Assembly: GCA_963715895.1 (NCBI GenBank)
Contig: OY970284.1
Coordinates: 5,456,001 to 5,520,000, forward strand
Origin: JADGNZ01 sp963715895
GTDB taxonomy: Bacteria > Acidobacteriota > Thermoanaerobaculia > Gp7-AA8
Direction: 5' to 3'
DNA length: 64,000 nucleotides
Of the stretch, positions 42,234-50,393 are shown piece after piece. The translations under genes were made by a program, and so were the position numbers. The number at the start of each line of letters is the position of its first letter. The stretch's first letter is position 1. The notes beneath the pieces are model-generated. The model did not search any database, was not told the origin of the DNA, and saw only the letters and a program-made list of their open reading frames with translations.

Positions 42234-45053
42234 ATGCCTGAAAACATTCTCGTTGTCGAGTACGAGCCGCGTTATACCGACCGGGTCAAGCAGGCCCTGG
42301 CCGGTCAGCCGATCGAGGCGTGGTTCGCGAAAGATGGCGAGGAAGCGCTGAAGGTCATCGACGCGGTCAAGCCCAGGCTCATCGTTCTCTCTTCGGTCGT
42401 TCCGAAAGTGAGTACCTCCGATCTGATCCGGGCCATCCGCGGGCGCAGTTCGCAGGCGCGCACCCCCATCCTTCTCACCGTCTCCGGCTATCGCGGAGAG
42501 AGTCCCCGCGCCGACGCCGCCCGCCTCGGCGCATCGGACATCCTTCCCAAGCCATACACTGAGACCGAGTTTCTCGGCAGGGTGCGACAGATGCTCGGCG
42601 TCGCACAAGCCTCCGGGTCGCCCGTGCTGGACGGCGATTTCACCGTGCGCATGGCCTATCCGCCGGCCGCTGATCAGGGTCAATTGACATCCACCGAAAT
42701 CTTCGGCGAGCTACTGGACGATGACAGAGCTTCGTCAAACGCAGCGAGGAAACCGATGAACCCCAAGGACGACGTCGACAAAATGCTGGCGGACACGCTC
42801 GCCGGCATGATGCCGCAGCAGAGGAAAAAGGACACACCACTCCCGGCGCCCGCGCCTGCCGCCCCCGCCGCGGCACCGCCGCCGGCGGCTCCGCCGGTCA
42901 AGCCCCGGCCGAGCTCTCCCACGCTCGACAAGCGCTTCCAGGACACGCTCTCCGGTCTGGAGAAAGACGCGCGGCGCAACACCTCGCCCGGAACAGTTCC
43001 GACGCCAACGGTTTCGACTCCCGCGCCCGCGGCCCCGCCACCCGCCGCACCGCGCCCGCAACCGGTGCCGCCTCCGCAGACCGCCTCCCGCCCTGTCCCG
43101 TCTCCCGCCGACACCGTCCGCGTGGCCATCCCCGCTCTCGAACGGATGCCGATCTCGCAGCCGGTCTTTCCCGCCGCCGTTCCCCCTCCGCATCCCGAGG
43201 AAGAGGAGCCGGCCGACGGCATCAAGTTCGGCCAGTACGTCCTGCTCGAAAAGATCGCCACCGGTGGAATGGCCGAGGTCTGGAAAGCGCGGATGAAAGG
43301 CGTGGAAGGATTCCAGAAGATCGTCGCCATCAAGAAAATCCTGCCGCACCTCTCCGACAACCAGGACTTCATCGAGATGTTCGTCGATGAAGCGAAGCTG
43401 GCCGCGCAGCTCAACCACAACAACATCATCCACATCTACGACCTCGGCAAGATTCAGAGCTCGTACTACATCGCCATGGAGTACATCGATGGGTACGACC
43501 TGAAGAACATTCTCAGGAGAGCGCAGGAGCGCGATCAGCCGCTCTCCGTCGAGATCGCCCTCTTCATCGCCTCGAAGATCGCCGCGGCGCTCGACTACGC
43601 GCATCGCAAACATGACTTCGAAGGGAAGGAGATGGGCCTGGTCCATCGCGACGTCTCGCCGCAGAACGTGCTCATCTCCGAGGAAGGCGACATCAAGCTC
43701 TGCGACTTCGGAATCGCCAAGGCGGCCTCGAAGGCATCGCACACGCAGGCCGGCGCGCTCAAGGGAAAGCTGCAGTACATGTCGCCCGAGCAGGCCTGGG
43801 GACGCAACATCGACCGGCGCTCCGACATCTTCGCACTGGCCACGGTGCTGTTCGAGATGCTCACCGCCCGCAAGCTCTTCAGCGGCGACAACGAGCTGTC
43901 GATCCTCGAGCAGGTGCGCGAGGCGCGTGTCACCGCGCCGTCGCAGTACAACGATGAGGTGACGCCGCAGATCGACGCCATCGTCCTCAAGGCGCTGCAG
44001 AAGGATCCGGCCAACCGCTACCAGACCGCCGGCGAGATGCAGCGCGATCTCGACGCCATTCTCTACAGCTTCAAACCGACGCCGGCAAGCGCCGACGTCG
44101 CCATCTACATGCACCGCCTGGCGACCAGCGCGCCCGTGCAGCCGCATCCGGTCGAGTACCACGCGCCCGAACCGGTGCTGGCGGCGAATGAACTGAAGCC
44201 GCTAAAGCCCGCTACCGTCACCGCAATTCCGGCGCCGGCGCCCTACGTTGCGCCGGCGGCCGCGGCTCCCGCGAAGAAGCCGCCCATCGTGCCGATCGCC
44301 ATCGCCGCCGTCGTCGTGATCGCCGCGGTCGTCGGATTCCTGATGATGCGCAAGCCGTCGCCGACGGTCACGCCGGCCAGGACGCCGGTGGTGACCAAGC
44401 CGTCCACCACCACCAGCATCGTTTCGACGACGTCCGCTCCCCTCACCGGTACCATCGTTCCGACGTCGACGTCGCCTGTCATCGATGCGTCGAAGGTGAA
44501 CGAAGAGGTTGCCAAGCGGATGGCCGCTGAGAAGACCAGGCTCGATCAGCTCGCGAAAACGCAGAACCAGCCACCCGGCACGACGACGCGTCCTGCCGCC
44601 CCTGTCCCACCGCCGCAACAGGCAGCCACGCAAACGGTCGCCCCGCAGCCGGTCGTTGAGAATCGTCCCGTGCCTGTCCCGCAGCCGCAGGTTCCGGCGC
44701 CGCAGCCGGTGGCCGAGTCGCGTCCCGCACCGCAACCCGAGGCACCGCGCACGCAGGTCGGCGATCTCGTTCCCGCCGGAACGCCCGGACTCATCGCCGC
44801 GCACACCACGCATCAAGCGCCGGCGACCTACCCACCGATGGCCCGCTTGCAGCATGTGCAGGGGAGCGTGATCATCAGCGTCCTCGTTTCCGAAACGGGC
44901 CGCGTGCTGGAAACCAAAATCATCCGGGCGGGAGGGATGGGACTCAACGAAGCAGCCGATCAGAGCGTCCGCCGCTCGACGTTTGCACCCGGCGTAAAGG
45001 ACGGCGTGCGCGTGAAGTCGTGGACCACGGTGAGCGTCGACTTCAAGCTATAA
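42234..45053 (+). CDS. Receiver-like / Ser-Thr kinase / TonB_C fusion protein
   Basis: 939 residues from ATG 42234. (1) About 1-120: receiver fold, but Ser54 replaces the phospho-Asp (VLSSVVP) and the acidic pair is eroded (VVEYEP); the switch Lys remains (LPKPYTE). (2) Pro/Ala-rich linker to about 330. (3) Kinase domain about 332-620: IATGGMAEVWK, Lys367 in VAIKK, HRDVSPQN with Asp473, DFG in CDFGIAKA, and SPEQAWGR; a complete active site. (4) Pro-rich stretch and one transmembrane helix (about 687-707, PIAIAAVVVIAAVVGFLMM). (5) Periplasmic Pro/Gln-rich tail and a TonB C-terminal domain (about 865-939, YPPMARLQHVQGSVIISVLV). A predicted transmembrane signalling chimera. Confidence 0.92.
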   Translation: MPENILVVEYEPRYTDRVKQALAGQPIEAWFAKDGEEALKVIDAVKPRLIVLSSVVPKVSTSDLIRAIRGRSSQARTPILLTVSGYRGESPRADAARLGASDILPKPYTETEFLGRVRQMLGVAQASGSPVLDGDFTVRMAYPPAADQGQLTSTEIFGELLDDDRASSNAARKPMNPKDDVDKMLADTLAGMMPQQRKKDTPLPAPAPAAPAAAPPPAAPPVKPRPSSPTLDKRFQDTLSGLEKDARRNTSPGTVPTPTVSTPAPAAPPPAAPRPQPVPPPQTASRPVPSPADTVRVAIPALERMPISQPVFPAAVPPPHPEEEEPADGIKFGQYVLLEKIATGGMAEVWKARMKGVEGFQKIVAIKKILPHLSDNQDFIEMFVDEAKLAAQLNHNNIIHIYDLGKIQSSYYIAMEYIDGYDLKNILRRAQERDQPLSVEIALFIASKIAAALDYAHRKHDFEGKEMGLVHRDVSPQNVLISEEGDIKLCDFGIAKAASKASHTQAGALKGKLQYMSPEQAWGRNIDRRSDIFALATVLFEMLTARKLFSGDNELSILEQVREARVTAPSQYNDEVTPQIDAIVLKALQKDPANRYQTAGEMQRDLDAILYSFKPTPASADVAIYMHRLATSAPVQPHPVEYHAPEPVLAANELKPLKPATVTAIPAPAPYVAPAAAAPAKKPPIVPIAIAAVVVIAAVVGFLMMRKPSPTVTPARTPVVTKPSTTTSIVSTTSAPLTGTIVPTSTSPVIDASKVNEEVAKRMAAEKTRLDQLAKTQNQPPGTTTRPAAPVPPPQQAATQTVAPQPVVENRPVPVPQPQVPAPQPVAESRPAPQPEAPRTQVGDLVPAGTPGLIAAHTTHQAPATYPPMARLQHVQGSVIISVLVSETGRVLETKIIRAGGMGLNEAADQSVRRSTFAPGVKDGVRVKSWTTVSVDFKL

Positions 45054-45054
45054 T
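45049..45054 (+). promoter_or_regulatory. Possible -10 box before the coiled-coil gene
   Basis: TATAAT spans the kinase stop, 35 bp before the next ATG. No good -35 is seen, so this is weak. Confidence 0.25.
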
Positions 45055-45088
45055 CGCTCTCCGCTCGCGCAAGATTGAAGGAGAAAAC

Positions 45089-45319
45089 ATGGCCGTCATC
45101 ACGGATCAGCAACGCAAGTTCTACGAGACGACGCTTCAGGTTACCAAGCAGGAGATCAGCGACCTGAAGGACCAGATCGAAGAAGAGCTGGCCAAGGTGA
45201 AGGACCGGATCGCCGAGCTGCAGAACGCGATCAACGCCTCCAAGCAGATGTACGCCGCCGCCTGCGCCCGCCTCGGCATCCACAACGACATGGAAGACGA
45301 CGACGGCGGCGAGTCGTAG
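45089..45319 (+). CDS. Small coiled-coil protein
   Basis: 76 residues with GAAGGAG before the ATG. Nearly all helix with a coiled-coil heptad pattern (ISDLKDQIEEELAKVKDRIA) and an acidic C-terminus (MEDDDGGES). It lies 35 bp after the kinase gene and is followed by a strong terminator, so it is probably the last gene of the kinase operon. No family recognised; could be a kinase partner or a scaffolding peptide. Confidence 0.75.
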   Translation: MAVITDQQRKFYETTLQVTKQEISDLKDQIEEELAKVKDRIAELQNAINASKQMYAAACARLGIHNDMEDDDGGES

Positions 45320-45342
45320 CCGTGAATCACTCGGTTTCCAGC

Positions 45343-45373
45343 GAACCGCGGCGGCGACGCCGCGGTTTTTGTT
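45343..45373 (+). terminator. Intrinsic terminator after the coiled-coil gene
   Basis: AACCGCGGCG-GCGA-CGCCGCGGTT (10-bp stem, GNRA loop) then TTTTTGTTT, 24 bp past the stop. It lies within the longest open frame of the next gene, which argues for a later start there. Confidence 0.92.
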
Positions 45374-46260
45374 TGGCGAGTGTGGCACAGACACTCGTGT
45401 CTAATGTGGCACAGCCACTCTTGTCTAATGTGGCACAGACACTCTTGTCTGTGCTGGTGCTCGCCCTGCTCTCATCCTGCACCCCGCACGAGCCCGCGCC
45501 GAAGCAAACGCCGCAACGCATCGTCACGCTTGCCCCGAACGTGACAGAGATGGTGATCGCCCTCGGCGCAGGCGACCGCATCGCCGGTACGGACGATTTC
45601 TCCGCCGAGGCCATGCCCACCCGCAAACTCCCCCGCGTCGGCGGCCTCCAGCCGAACCTCGAAAAGATCGTCGCCGTCCGCCCCGATCTCGTCATTGCCA
45701 ACGCCGCCGGCCTGCAACCCAACCTCGGCCGGTCGCTGGCCACGGTCCACATCCCGCTCCTCGTCGTCACCAACGAGCGCCTGTCCGATATCACCAAATC
45801 GATGACGTCGATCGCCGCCGCCCTCGGCATCGACAGCAAGCCCGCCGTCTCCGCCCTCAACGCCAGCCTGTTTCGCCAGCGCCGCACGCGCACCAACCCG
45901 CCCCGCGTCATGCTCGCCGTCTGGACCGATCCCCTCTACGTCGCCGGCCGCAACACCTTCGCCGACGACCTCATCACCCTCTGCGGTGCCAAGAATGCGG
46001 TCGAGGTAAACGGCTGGCCCCAATACTCCCTCGAATCCTTCGTCGCCCACCCCCCCGACCTCCTCCTTTACCCCAACCACTCCGTCACCCCCGAAGCCGT
46101 CCACGCCCTCCTCACCCGCGCCGGAACGAAGAACGTAGTCGCCATCGCCGTCGACGAGAACCTGTTCACGCATCCGGGACCGAGGGTGGGTGAGGCGGGG
46201 GGACGGTTGAACGGGATTTTGGATGGGGGGCGTAGTAAGTCAGCAAGCCCCCGCGGTTGA
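45374..46260 (+). CDS. BtuF-like periplasmic binding lipoprotein with a repeat-derived signal peptide
   Basis: I start after the terminator, at TTG 45374; GTG codons at 45383, 45407 and 45431 are equally possible. The signal peptide (VAQTLVSN, VAQPLLSN, VAQTLLSVLVLALLSSC) is three copies of the intergenic GTGGCACAGACACTCTTGTC repeat, ending in lipobox LSSC. The mature part is a type III substrate-binding fold: RIVTLAPNVTEMVIALGAGD, PRVGGLQPNLEKIVAVRPDLVI, RVMLAVWTDPLYVAGRNTF. Family members bind cobalamin or haem/siderophore for ABC import; no permease gene is nearby. Confidence 0.85.
45379..45455 (+). repeat. Triplicate palindromic repeat forming the signal peptide
   Basis: Three head-to-tail copies of GTGGCACAGACACTCTTGTC with 4-bp TAAT joins, 24 bp apart (45383, 45407, 45431). 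The 24-bp spacing keeps the frame. Same family as 9.9 and 25.4-25.9 kb. Confidence 0.9.
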
Positions 46261-46344
46261 GCGCCCGGCTCGATTGGATGAATAATGCTGCTCACACGTT
46301 GAGCCGGCGGGTCTACAATTCGGACGTGCCATCGAGGTGAGTGA

Positions 46345-47574
46345 ATGAAAGCGCTCGTACTTGTCGCTGTCGTGCTCTTGTTGACCGGCGTGGCGTACGC
46401 CGCGGATCCGAGCTTCCCTTACTTCGTCTCCACGCTCGCCGGCACGCCGGGAGAGGCGGGCCTGCAGAACGGGAGCGCGGCGACGGCGAAATTCAGCCGC
46501 CCGACGTGGCTCGACGTCGTCGCCCACGCCGAGCCCTACGAGGGCGTCGACAACGGCGACATCTACGTAGTCGACCGCGCCAATCAGGTGTTGCGCAAGA
46601 TCTCGCACGGGACTGTCTCGACGTACCTCGTCACCGACGGCTATTCCCTTTACACCCCCTCGGGCAATCCCTTTCCGTTCGACTTCGGCGGGCCGTTCGG
46701 CGGCGGCGTGCTGATCGAGCCGCCGGGCGGCGGCTGTGGCAGCAACGAGTACGACCGCGGGATGTTCGTAGCCAGCAGCGGCGGGCAGCAGATCGCGCTG
46801 GTCTCGTTCCAGGGCATCCTGGCCAACCGTGACGGGCATGACGTCCTCGGCACCTCGCAAACCTCCGGCATGCTGGATGGCACGCGCTACCAGGCACTCT
46901 TCAATACACCGACCGGCCTGGCGCGGTCGATGACGTACACGTACAGCGGGTCGAACCTCGGGGAGCGCAAGCTCTTCGTCGCCGACACCGGCAACCATGC
47001 CATCCGCCGCATCGGATTCAGCTACTCCTTCGAGGGGTGCCCGCAGACGTCAATGGTCGACACATTCGCCGGAATGGCGGGTGTGGCCGGCTCTGCCGAC
47101 GGCAAAGGGAGCGCGGCGCGCTTCAACTCGCCGCGCGGCATCGCCACCGCGCCCGACGGCAGCCTGCTCGTCGCCGACAGCGGCAATCACACCATCCGCC
47201 GCATCGCCGCGGATGGGACGGTGACCACGATCGCCGGCGTGGCGGGGGTGGCCGGCAGCGACGACGGCCCCGCGCGCACCGCGCATCTCAACACGCCGTC
47301 CGGCATCGACGTCGACGCGCGCGGTGCGATCTACGTCTCCGACACCGGCAACAACGTCATCCGCATGATTACCACCGACGGACAGCTCGTCACCATCGCC
47401 GGCCTTGCCGGCCTCGCCGCGCACGCCGACGGCGTCGGATCCGCGGCGCGATTCTCCGGACCGGTCGGCATCCGCGTGCTCGTGAACGGCGCCATCATCG
47501 TCGCCGACACCTCGAACAACGTCATCCGCCTGCTCACCCCCGCGGACTCGCGCCGCCGCGCCGCGCGGAATTGA
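46345..47574 (+). CDS. Secreted NHL-repeat beta-propeller protein
   Basis: 409 residues with a signal peptide (about 1-19, GVAYAAD). At least five NHL blades repeat: RPTWLDVVAH...GDIYVVDRANQVLRKI; ARFNSPRGIATAPDGSLLVA; TAHLNTPSGIDVDARGAIYV; ARFSGPVGIRVLVNGAIIVA, each ending in DTGNN/DSGNHTIRRI and followed by VTTIAG. A ligand- or protein-binding propeller in the periplasm or outside. A coupled short gene overlaps its stop. Confidence 0.88.
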   Translation: MKALVLVAVVLLLTGVAYAADPSFPYFVSTLAGTPGEAGLQNGSAATAKFSRPTWLDVVAHAEPYEGVDNGDIYVVDRANQVLRKISHGTVSTYLVTDGYSLYTPSGNPFPFDFGGPFGGGVLIEPPGGGCGSNEYDRGMFVASSGGQQIALVSFQGILANRDGHDVLGTSQTSGMLDGTRYQALFNTPTGLARSMTYTYSGSNLGERKLFVADTGNHAIRRIGFSYSFEGCPQTSMVDTFAGMAGVAGSADGKGSAARFNSPRGIATAPDGSLLVADSGNHTIRRIAADGTVTTIAGVAGVAGSDDGPARTAHLNTPSGIDVDARGAIYVSDTGNNVIRMITTDGQLVTIAGLAGLAAHADGVGSAARFSGPVGIRVLVNGAIIVADTSNNVIRLLTPADSRRRAARN

Positions 47575-47696
47575 GGCTTCTCGAGGACGAATACCTGCGA
47601 TCGCACGTCTGGTGGCATCCGGTCGCCGGTGCCGCGCTGATCGGGCTCATCGCGCTCCTGCAGCAGTACGTCTTTTCAGACGCGATTCCGAAGTAG
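47571..47696 (+). CDS. Putative 41-residue membrane peptide coupled to the NHL gene
   Basis: TTG 47571 overlaps the NHL stop as TTGA. The encoded peptide has a charged start (RLLEDEYLRSHVWWH) and one transmembrane segment (PVAGAALIGLIALLQQYV). Too short for certainty; the overlap, hydrophobic segment and natural stop support it. Confidence 0.45.
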   Translation: MRLLEDEYLRSHVWWHPVAGAALIGLIALLQQYVFSDAIPK

Positions 47697-47783
47697 CACA
47701 CCGCGGCCAGGCGGCGCGTCGTTGGCCGGCAGCCCCCCCTGGCCACGACTAAATGATTTTGGCAACAACAGAACATCATATTA

Positions 47784-48110
47784 TTCTGCAAGAGCGAAAA
47801 ATCATTCCGTCGGAGCGAATTTTGTTTCCGCTGGAACGCCCGGGCGCTCTTGCGGAAACGAATTTCGTTCTGCAGCATTGATTTTCGTTTCCCGCGGAGC
47901 CGCGGAGAGCTCCGCGGGAATCAAAAATCGTTCTGACAGAATATTATAATGTTCTGATGGAATGAATTTTGGTCCGTCAGAACGGTAGAACGCTCTGTCG
48001 GAATGAAGTTTGCTTCCTGCAGATCGTCATGATGATCTGTCGGAACGGATTCCGCTTCCGAGGGAAGAGATTCTGGTTCGGAGCAACGGAAGCTGCGTTC
48101 CGCTGCGCCC
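47784..48110. repeat. Phase-locked 21-bp degenerate array
   Basis: Units beginning TTCTG/TTCCG fall at 47784, 47805, 47826, 47847, 47868, 47889, 47931, 47952, 47973, 47994, 48015, 48036, 48057, 48078 and 48099: every step is 21 bp, or 42 at one point where a CCGCGGAGCCGCGG palindrome sits. Sequence between marks is highly diverged (typical words CGGAANG and ATTTTG). Frames give heptapeptide repeats but are interrupted by stops on both strands, so it is not an obvious gene. The rest of 47.70-48.25 kb holds nothing recognised. Confidence 0.88.
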
Positions 48111-48249
48111 GAGGACTACGCCGAGGGCCGGACGCTTTTTTTCGTTTGAGCGTAAGCCGGCGACCGGACCCGCCCCCTAGCTCTGTTTTCGACGAGACGG
48201 AGCACACGCGATTCCACTCAGCGTGAGAAAGACGAGCATCGACGGATGC

Positions 48250-48663
48250 TCACAACGTCGGCCTATTGCTGGCTTCGTCTCCCTTCCTGTCGTCGGACGA
48301 CGATGGAAGGCCGTACCGATCTCTCTCTTCCCGTGTAAGGCCTCGGAAGCCGCGTGTGCGGGCGAAGCGAACCAGCCCGTCCCGCGTGAGCGCATCCCAG
48401 ACGCGGGCGGTGTTGTCAAGTGAGGCTGTGACGATGCGCAAGCCGTCGGAGCTGAAGGCCGCGCTATGCACGGTCTTCTTGTGGCCTCCGAGGGTGTGAA
48501 GGGGTTGTTCGGAGGTGACATCCCAGACACGGGCGGTGTGGTCGCCAGAGGCTGTGACGATGCGCGACCCGTCGGGACTGAAGGCCGCGCTCAGCACATC
48601 GTCCTCGTACCCAAGTAGGGCGTGAAGGGGTTGTCCGGAGGTGGCATCCCATACGCCTGGCAT
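48250..48663 (-). pseudogene. WD40-repeat protein remnant
   Basis: About 137 residues containing two and a half WD40 blades (GVWDATSGQPLHAL; LSAAFSPDGSRIVTASGDHT; ARVWDVTSEQPLHTLGGHKK; HSAAFSSDGLRIVTASLDNT) and the C-terminal LTREERDRYGL that ends WD40 fusion proteins such as WD40-kinases. The N-terminal blades and any effector domain are absent upstream, so this is the 3' end of a deleted larger gene. Confidence 0.75.
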
Positions 48664-48696
48664 GTCAGTTGAGAAGGATGTGCGGAGCTTTCTACC

Positions 48697-48819
48697 TCAT
48701 TGTCTGACGTGCCACAACCGCTGGTGAGCAGGGCCGTTCGCGGTTTTCGGTTGTGACGCGATCTCCAACGAAGACTCTTCGGCCGTGCGTCCTGCGAGCG
48801 GACCATTTCTTGTGACCAT
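48697..48819 (-). CDS. Possible short ORF with a strong ribosome-binding site
   Basis: AGGAGGAGG six bases before ATG 48819 is the best Shine-Dalgarno in the 48.66-49.02 kb gap, but only 40 residues follow (MVTRNGPLAGRTAEESSLEI then a stop). It might be the 5' stub of the gene whose 3' end is the WD40 remnant. Low confidence. Confidence 0.25.
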   Translation of the reverse strand: MVTRNGPLAGRTAEESSLEIASQPKTANGPAHQRLWHVRQ

Positions 48820-49016
48820 GTTAGCCTCCTCCTGATCGAGACGCTGGAGAAGAACCCGTCCTGATTCCGGACACTTCTCCGAAAATCGAACGGCGCGGAA
48901 CGAAGCAGGAATGCCTTCTTCGCCTGCTCCTGCAATCATTTAGCTCATTGCGTGGAAATGGCAGCGACCTTGGAGCACTACTACCCCGAGTCCACAAGCG
49001 AAAGGGGTAGCAAACC

Positions 49017-49457
49017 ATGAGCGTTGCCGAGATTGCAGTTCCTGCACTGCCGTACCACCCGATCGATACCGATCCCACCTTGCCGACGGTGTTGATCGTC
49101 GAGGACGAGCGGAAGCTGCGCTGGTCACTCATCGAACAGTTCCGGGCCTTGCACATCGCCCCGTTCACCGCCAGCAGCGGCTATGAGGCGCTTCGGATCG
49201 CCAGCGAAAGCCGGCCGGATCTGATCCTGCTCGACGGCCTGCTGCCGGAGATGCATGGATTCGAGATCGCCCGCTTCATCCGGCACATCGATGCCGGCTA
49301 CCACCCCCACATCGCCATCATGACGGCCATCTACAAGCACACGCGTTATCAGAACGAAGCGAAGCTGCAGTACGGCATCGACGACTACCTCATCAAGCCG
49401 TTGCTTCCCCAGGCCATCGCCGGTCTTGTACGGCGTGCCCAGGAGGCGTCCAAATGA
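49017..49457 (+). CDS. Stand-alone receiver 1
   Basis: 146 residues. Receiver with acidic pair in IVEDERK, phospho-Asp73 in LILLDGLLP, a Thr in IAIMTAIYK and Lys in YLIKPLLP. A 25-residue N-terminal tail precedes it. The stop overlaps the next start (ATGA). First of three consecutive receiver-like genes with no kinase or output domain. Confidence 0.92.
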   Translation: MSVAEIAVPALPYHPIDTDPTLPTVLIVEDERKLRWSLIEQFRALHIAPFTASSGYEALRIASESRPDLILLDGLLPEMHGFEIARFIRHIDAGYHPHIAIMTAIYKHTRYQNEAKLQYGIDDYLIKPLLPQAIAGLVRRAQEASK

Positions 49458-49918
49458 AGAGCCTCATTCCGCAGCCCGGACGTGTGCTCATCGTCGACGA
49501 TCATCCTGAAATCCTGGAGGGGCTGAAGTCTCTGCTCGAAATCGAAGGGATGGAGGTCACCACCCATGACTCGATGATCACGCTGCCGCTGATCATCCGC
49601 CAGGCCAATCCCGAGGTCATCCTGCTCGATCTCAGCTTCCGGGCTCTCTCCGGGGAAGCGTTCTTTCGCGTGGGGCGGGAACGCCTGCTCCGCAACTCCG
49701 ATGCTCTGGTCATCCTTTTCTCCGGCCGCCCGGCCAGTGAGCTGGCGGCGCTGGCGGATGAATTTGGTGCCGACGGCGTCATGCCGAAATCGGAAGACGT
49801 CATGCAGCTCGTCGCTCGCGTTCGTACGTGGATCGCCCAGCATCGCGCCCTCCGCGATGCTCGGGGAAGGAGAGAATCCCATGTCGCAACTCATGCCGCA
49901 TCTGCTTCTGCGAACTGA
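49454..49918 (+). CDS. Stand-alone receiver 2
   Basis: 154 residues; VDDHPE acidic pair, phospho-Asp59 in VILLDLSF, Ser in ILFSGRP and Lys in GVMPKSED. A C-terminal Arg/Ala tail overlaps the next gene by 38 bp. Coupled to receiver 1. Confidence 0.9.
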   Translation: MKSLIPQPGRVLIVDDHPEILEGLKSLLEIEGMEVTTHDSMITLPLIIRQANPEVILLDLSFRALSGEAFFRVGRERLLRNSDALVILFSGRPASELAALADEFGADGVMPKSEDVMQLVARVRTWIAQHRALRDARGRRESHVATHAASASAN

Positions 49919-50252
49919 CCCGGGGACGTCGCACACCGCGGCGCTCCTCCGAACCGCCGGATATATGGTCAGCAAGATCAACGACGACGCCGTCTTCGAA
50001 CAGCTCGCCGGAGCAGCGCACGTCGACGGCGTGGTCGTGGAGTTGCCGGCGCTGGCAGCCATCGCCGCCGCCCGACGGATCGATGCCCGATACGGTCAAC
50101 GCGTGGCAATGCTCATCATCACCCCTCAAACGGATACCGTACGCCGCGCCATGCCCTCGACGCCGGTGCTGAAGCCCGCGGACGTCGATGACGATCTCGT
50201 CTCGCAGATCGATCTCTCGCTGGTCGCACACCAGATGCGGCTCACCGGATAA
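49881..50252 (+). CDS. Receiver-like protein 3, phospho-Asp replaced by Glu
   Basis: 123 residues from ATG 49881, preceded by AAGGAGA. The fold matches receivers (LLLRTDPG, VVVELPALAA, MLIITPQTD, PVLKPADVDD), but the expected phospho-Asp is Glu in VVVELP and the N-terminal acidic pair is missing. A Glu there can mimic the phosphorylated state, so this may be a permanently on or scaffold member of the three-gene set. Inference from alignment by eye. Confidence 0.7.
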   Translation: MSQLMPHLLLRTDPGTSHTAALLRTAGYMVSKINDDAVFEQLAGAAHVDGVVVELPALAAIAAARRIDARYGQRVAMLIITPQTDTVRRAMPSTPVLKPADVDDDLVSQIDLSLVAHQMRLTG

Positions 50253-50285
50253 AAAAAATGCCCGTTGCTCGGCCGTGCAACGGGC
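50251..50285 (-). terminator. Intrinsic terminator of the AI-2E-family gene
   Basis: GCCCGTTGC/GCAACGGGC stem; on the minus strand it is followed by ATTTTTTTTA. It may also end the receiver operon from the other side. Confidence 0.85.
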
Positions 50286-50393
50286 TGACGCGCTAGAGTG
50301 CGCCCACTGGGTCGCCGCGAGTTTCGGATCAGCGACAGGCAGCAACGTACGTCCGCCGCGGCGGCGCGTCTCTATGATTTTGGAAAGTGGTCG

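Noticed and set aside
47784..48110. CRISPR array
   Set aside because: Units are contiguous and degenerate with no conserved repeat or unique spacers; no cas genes are in the window. The same applies to 32.94-33.24 kb.
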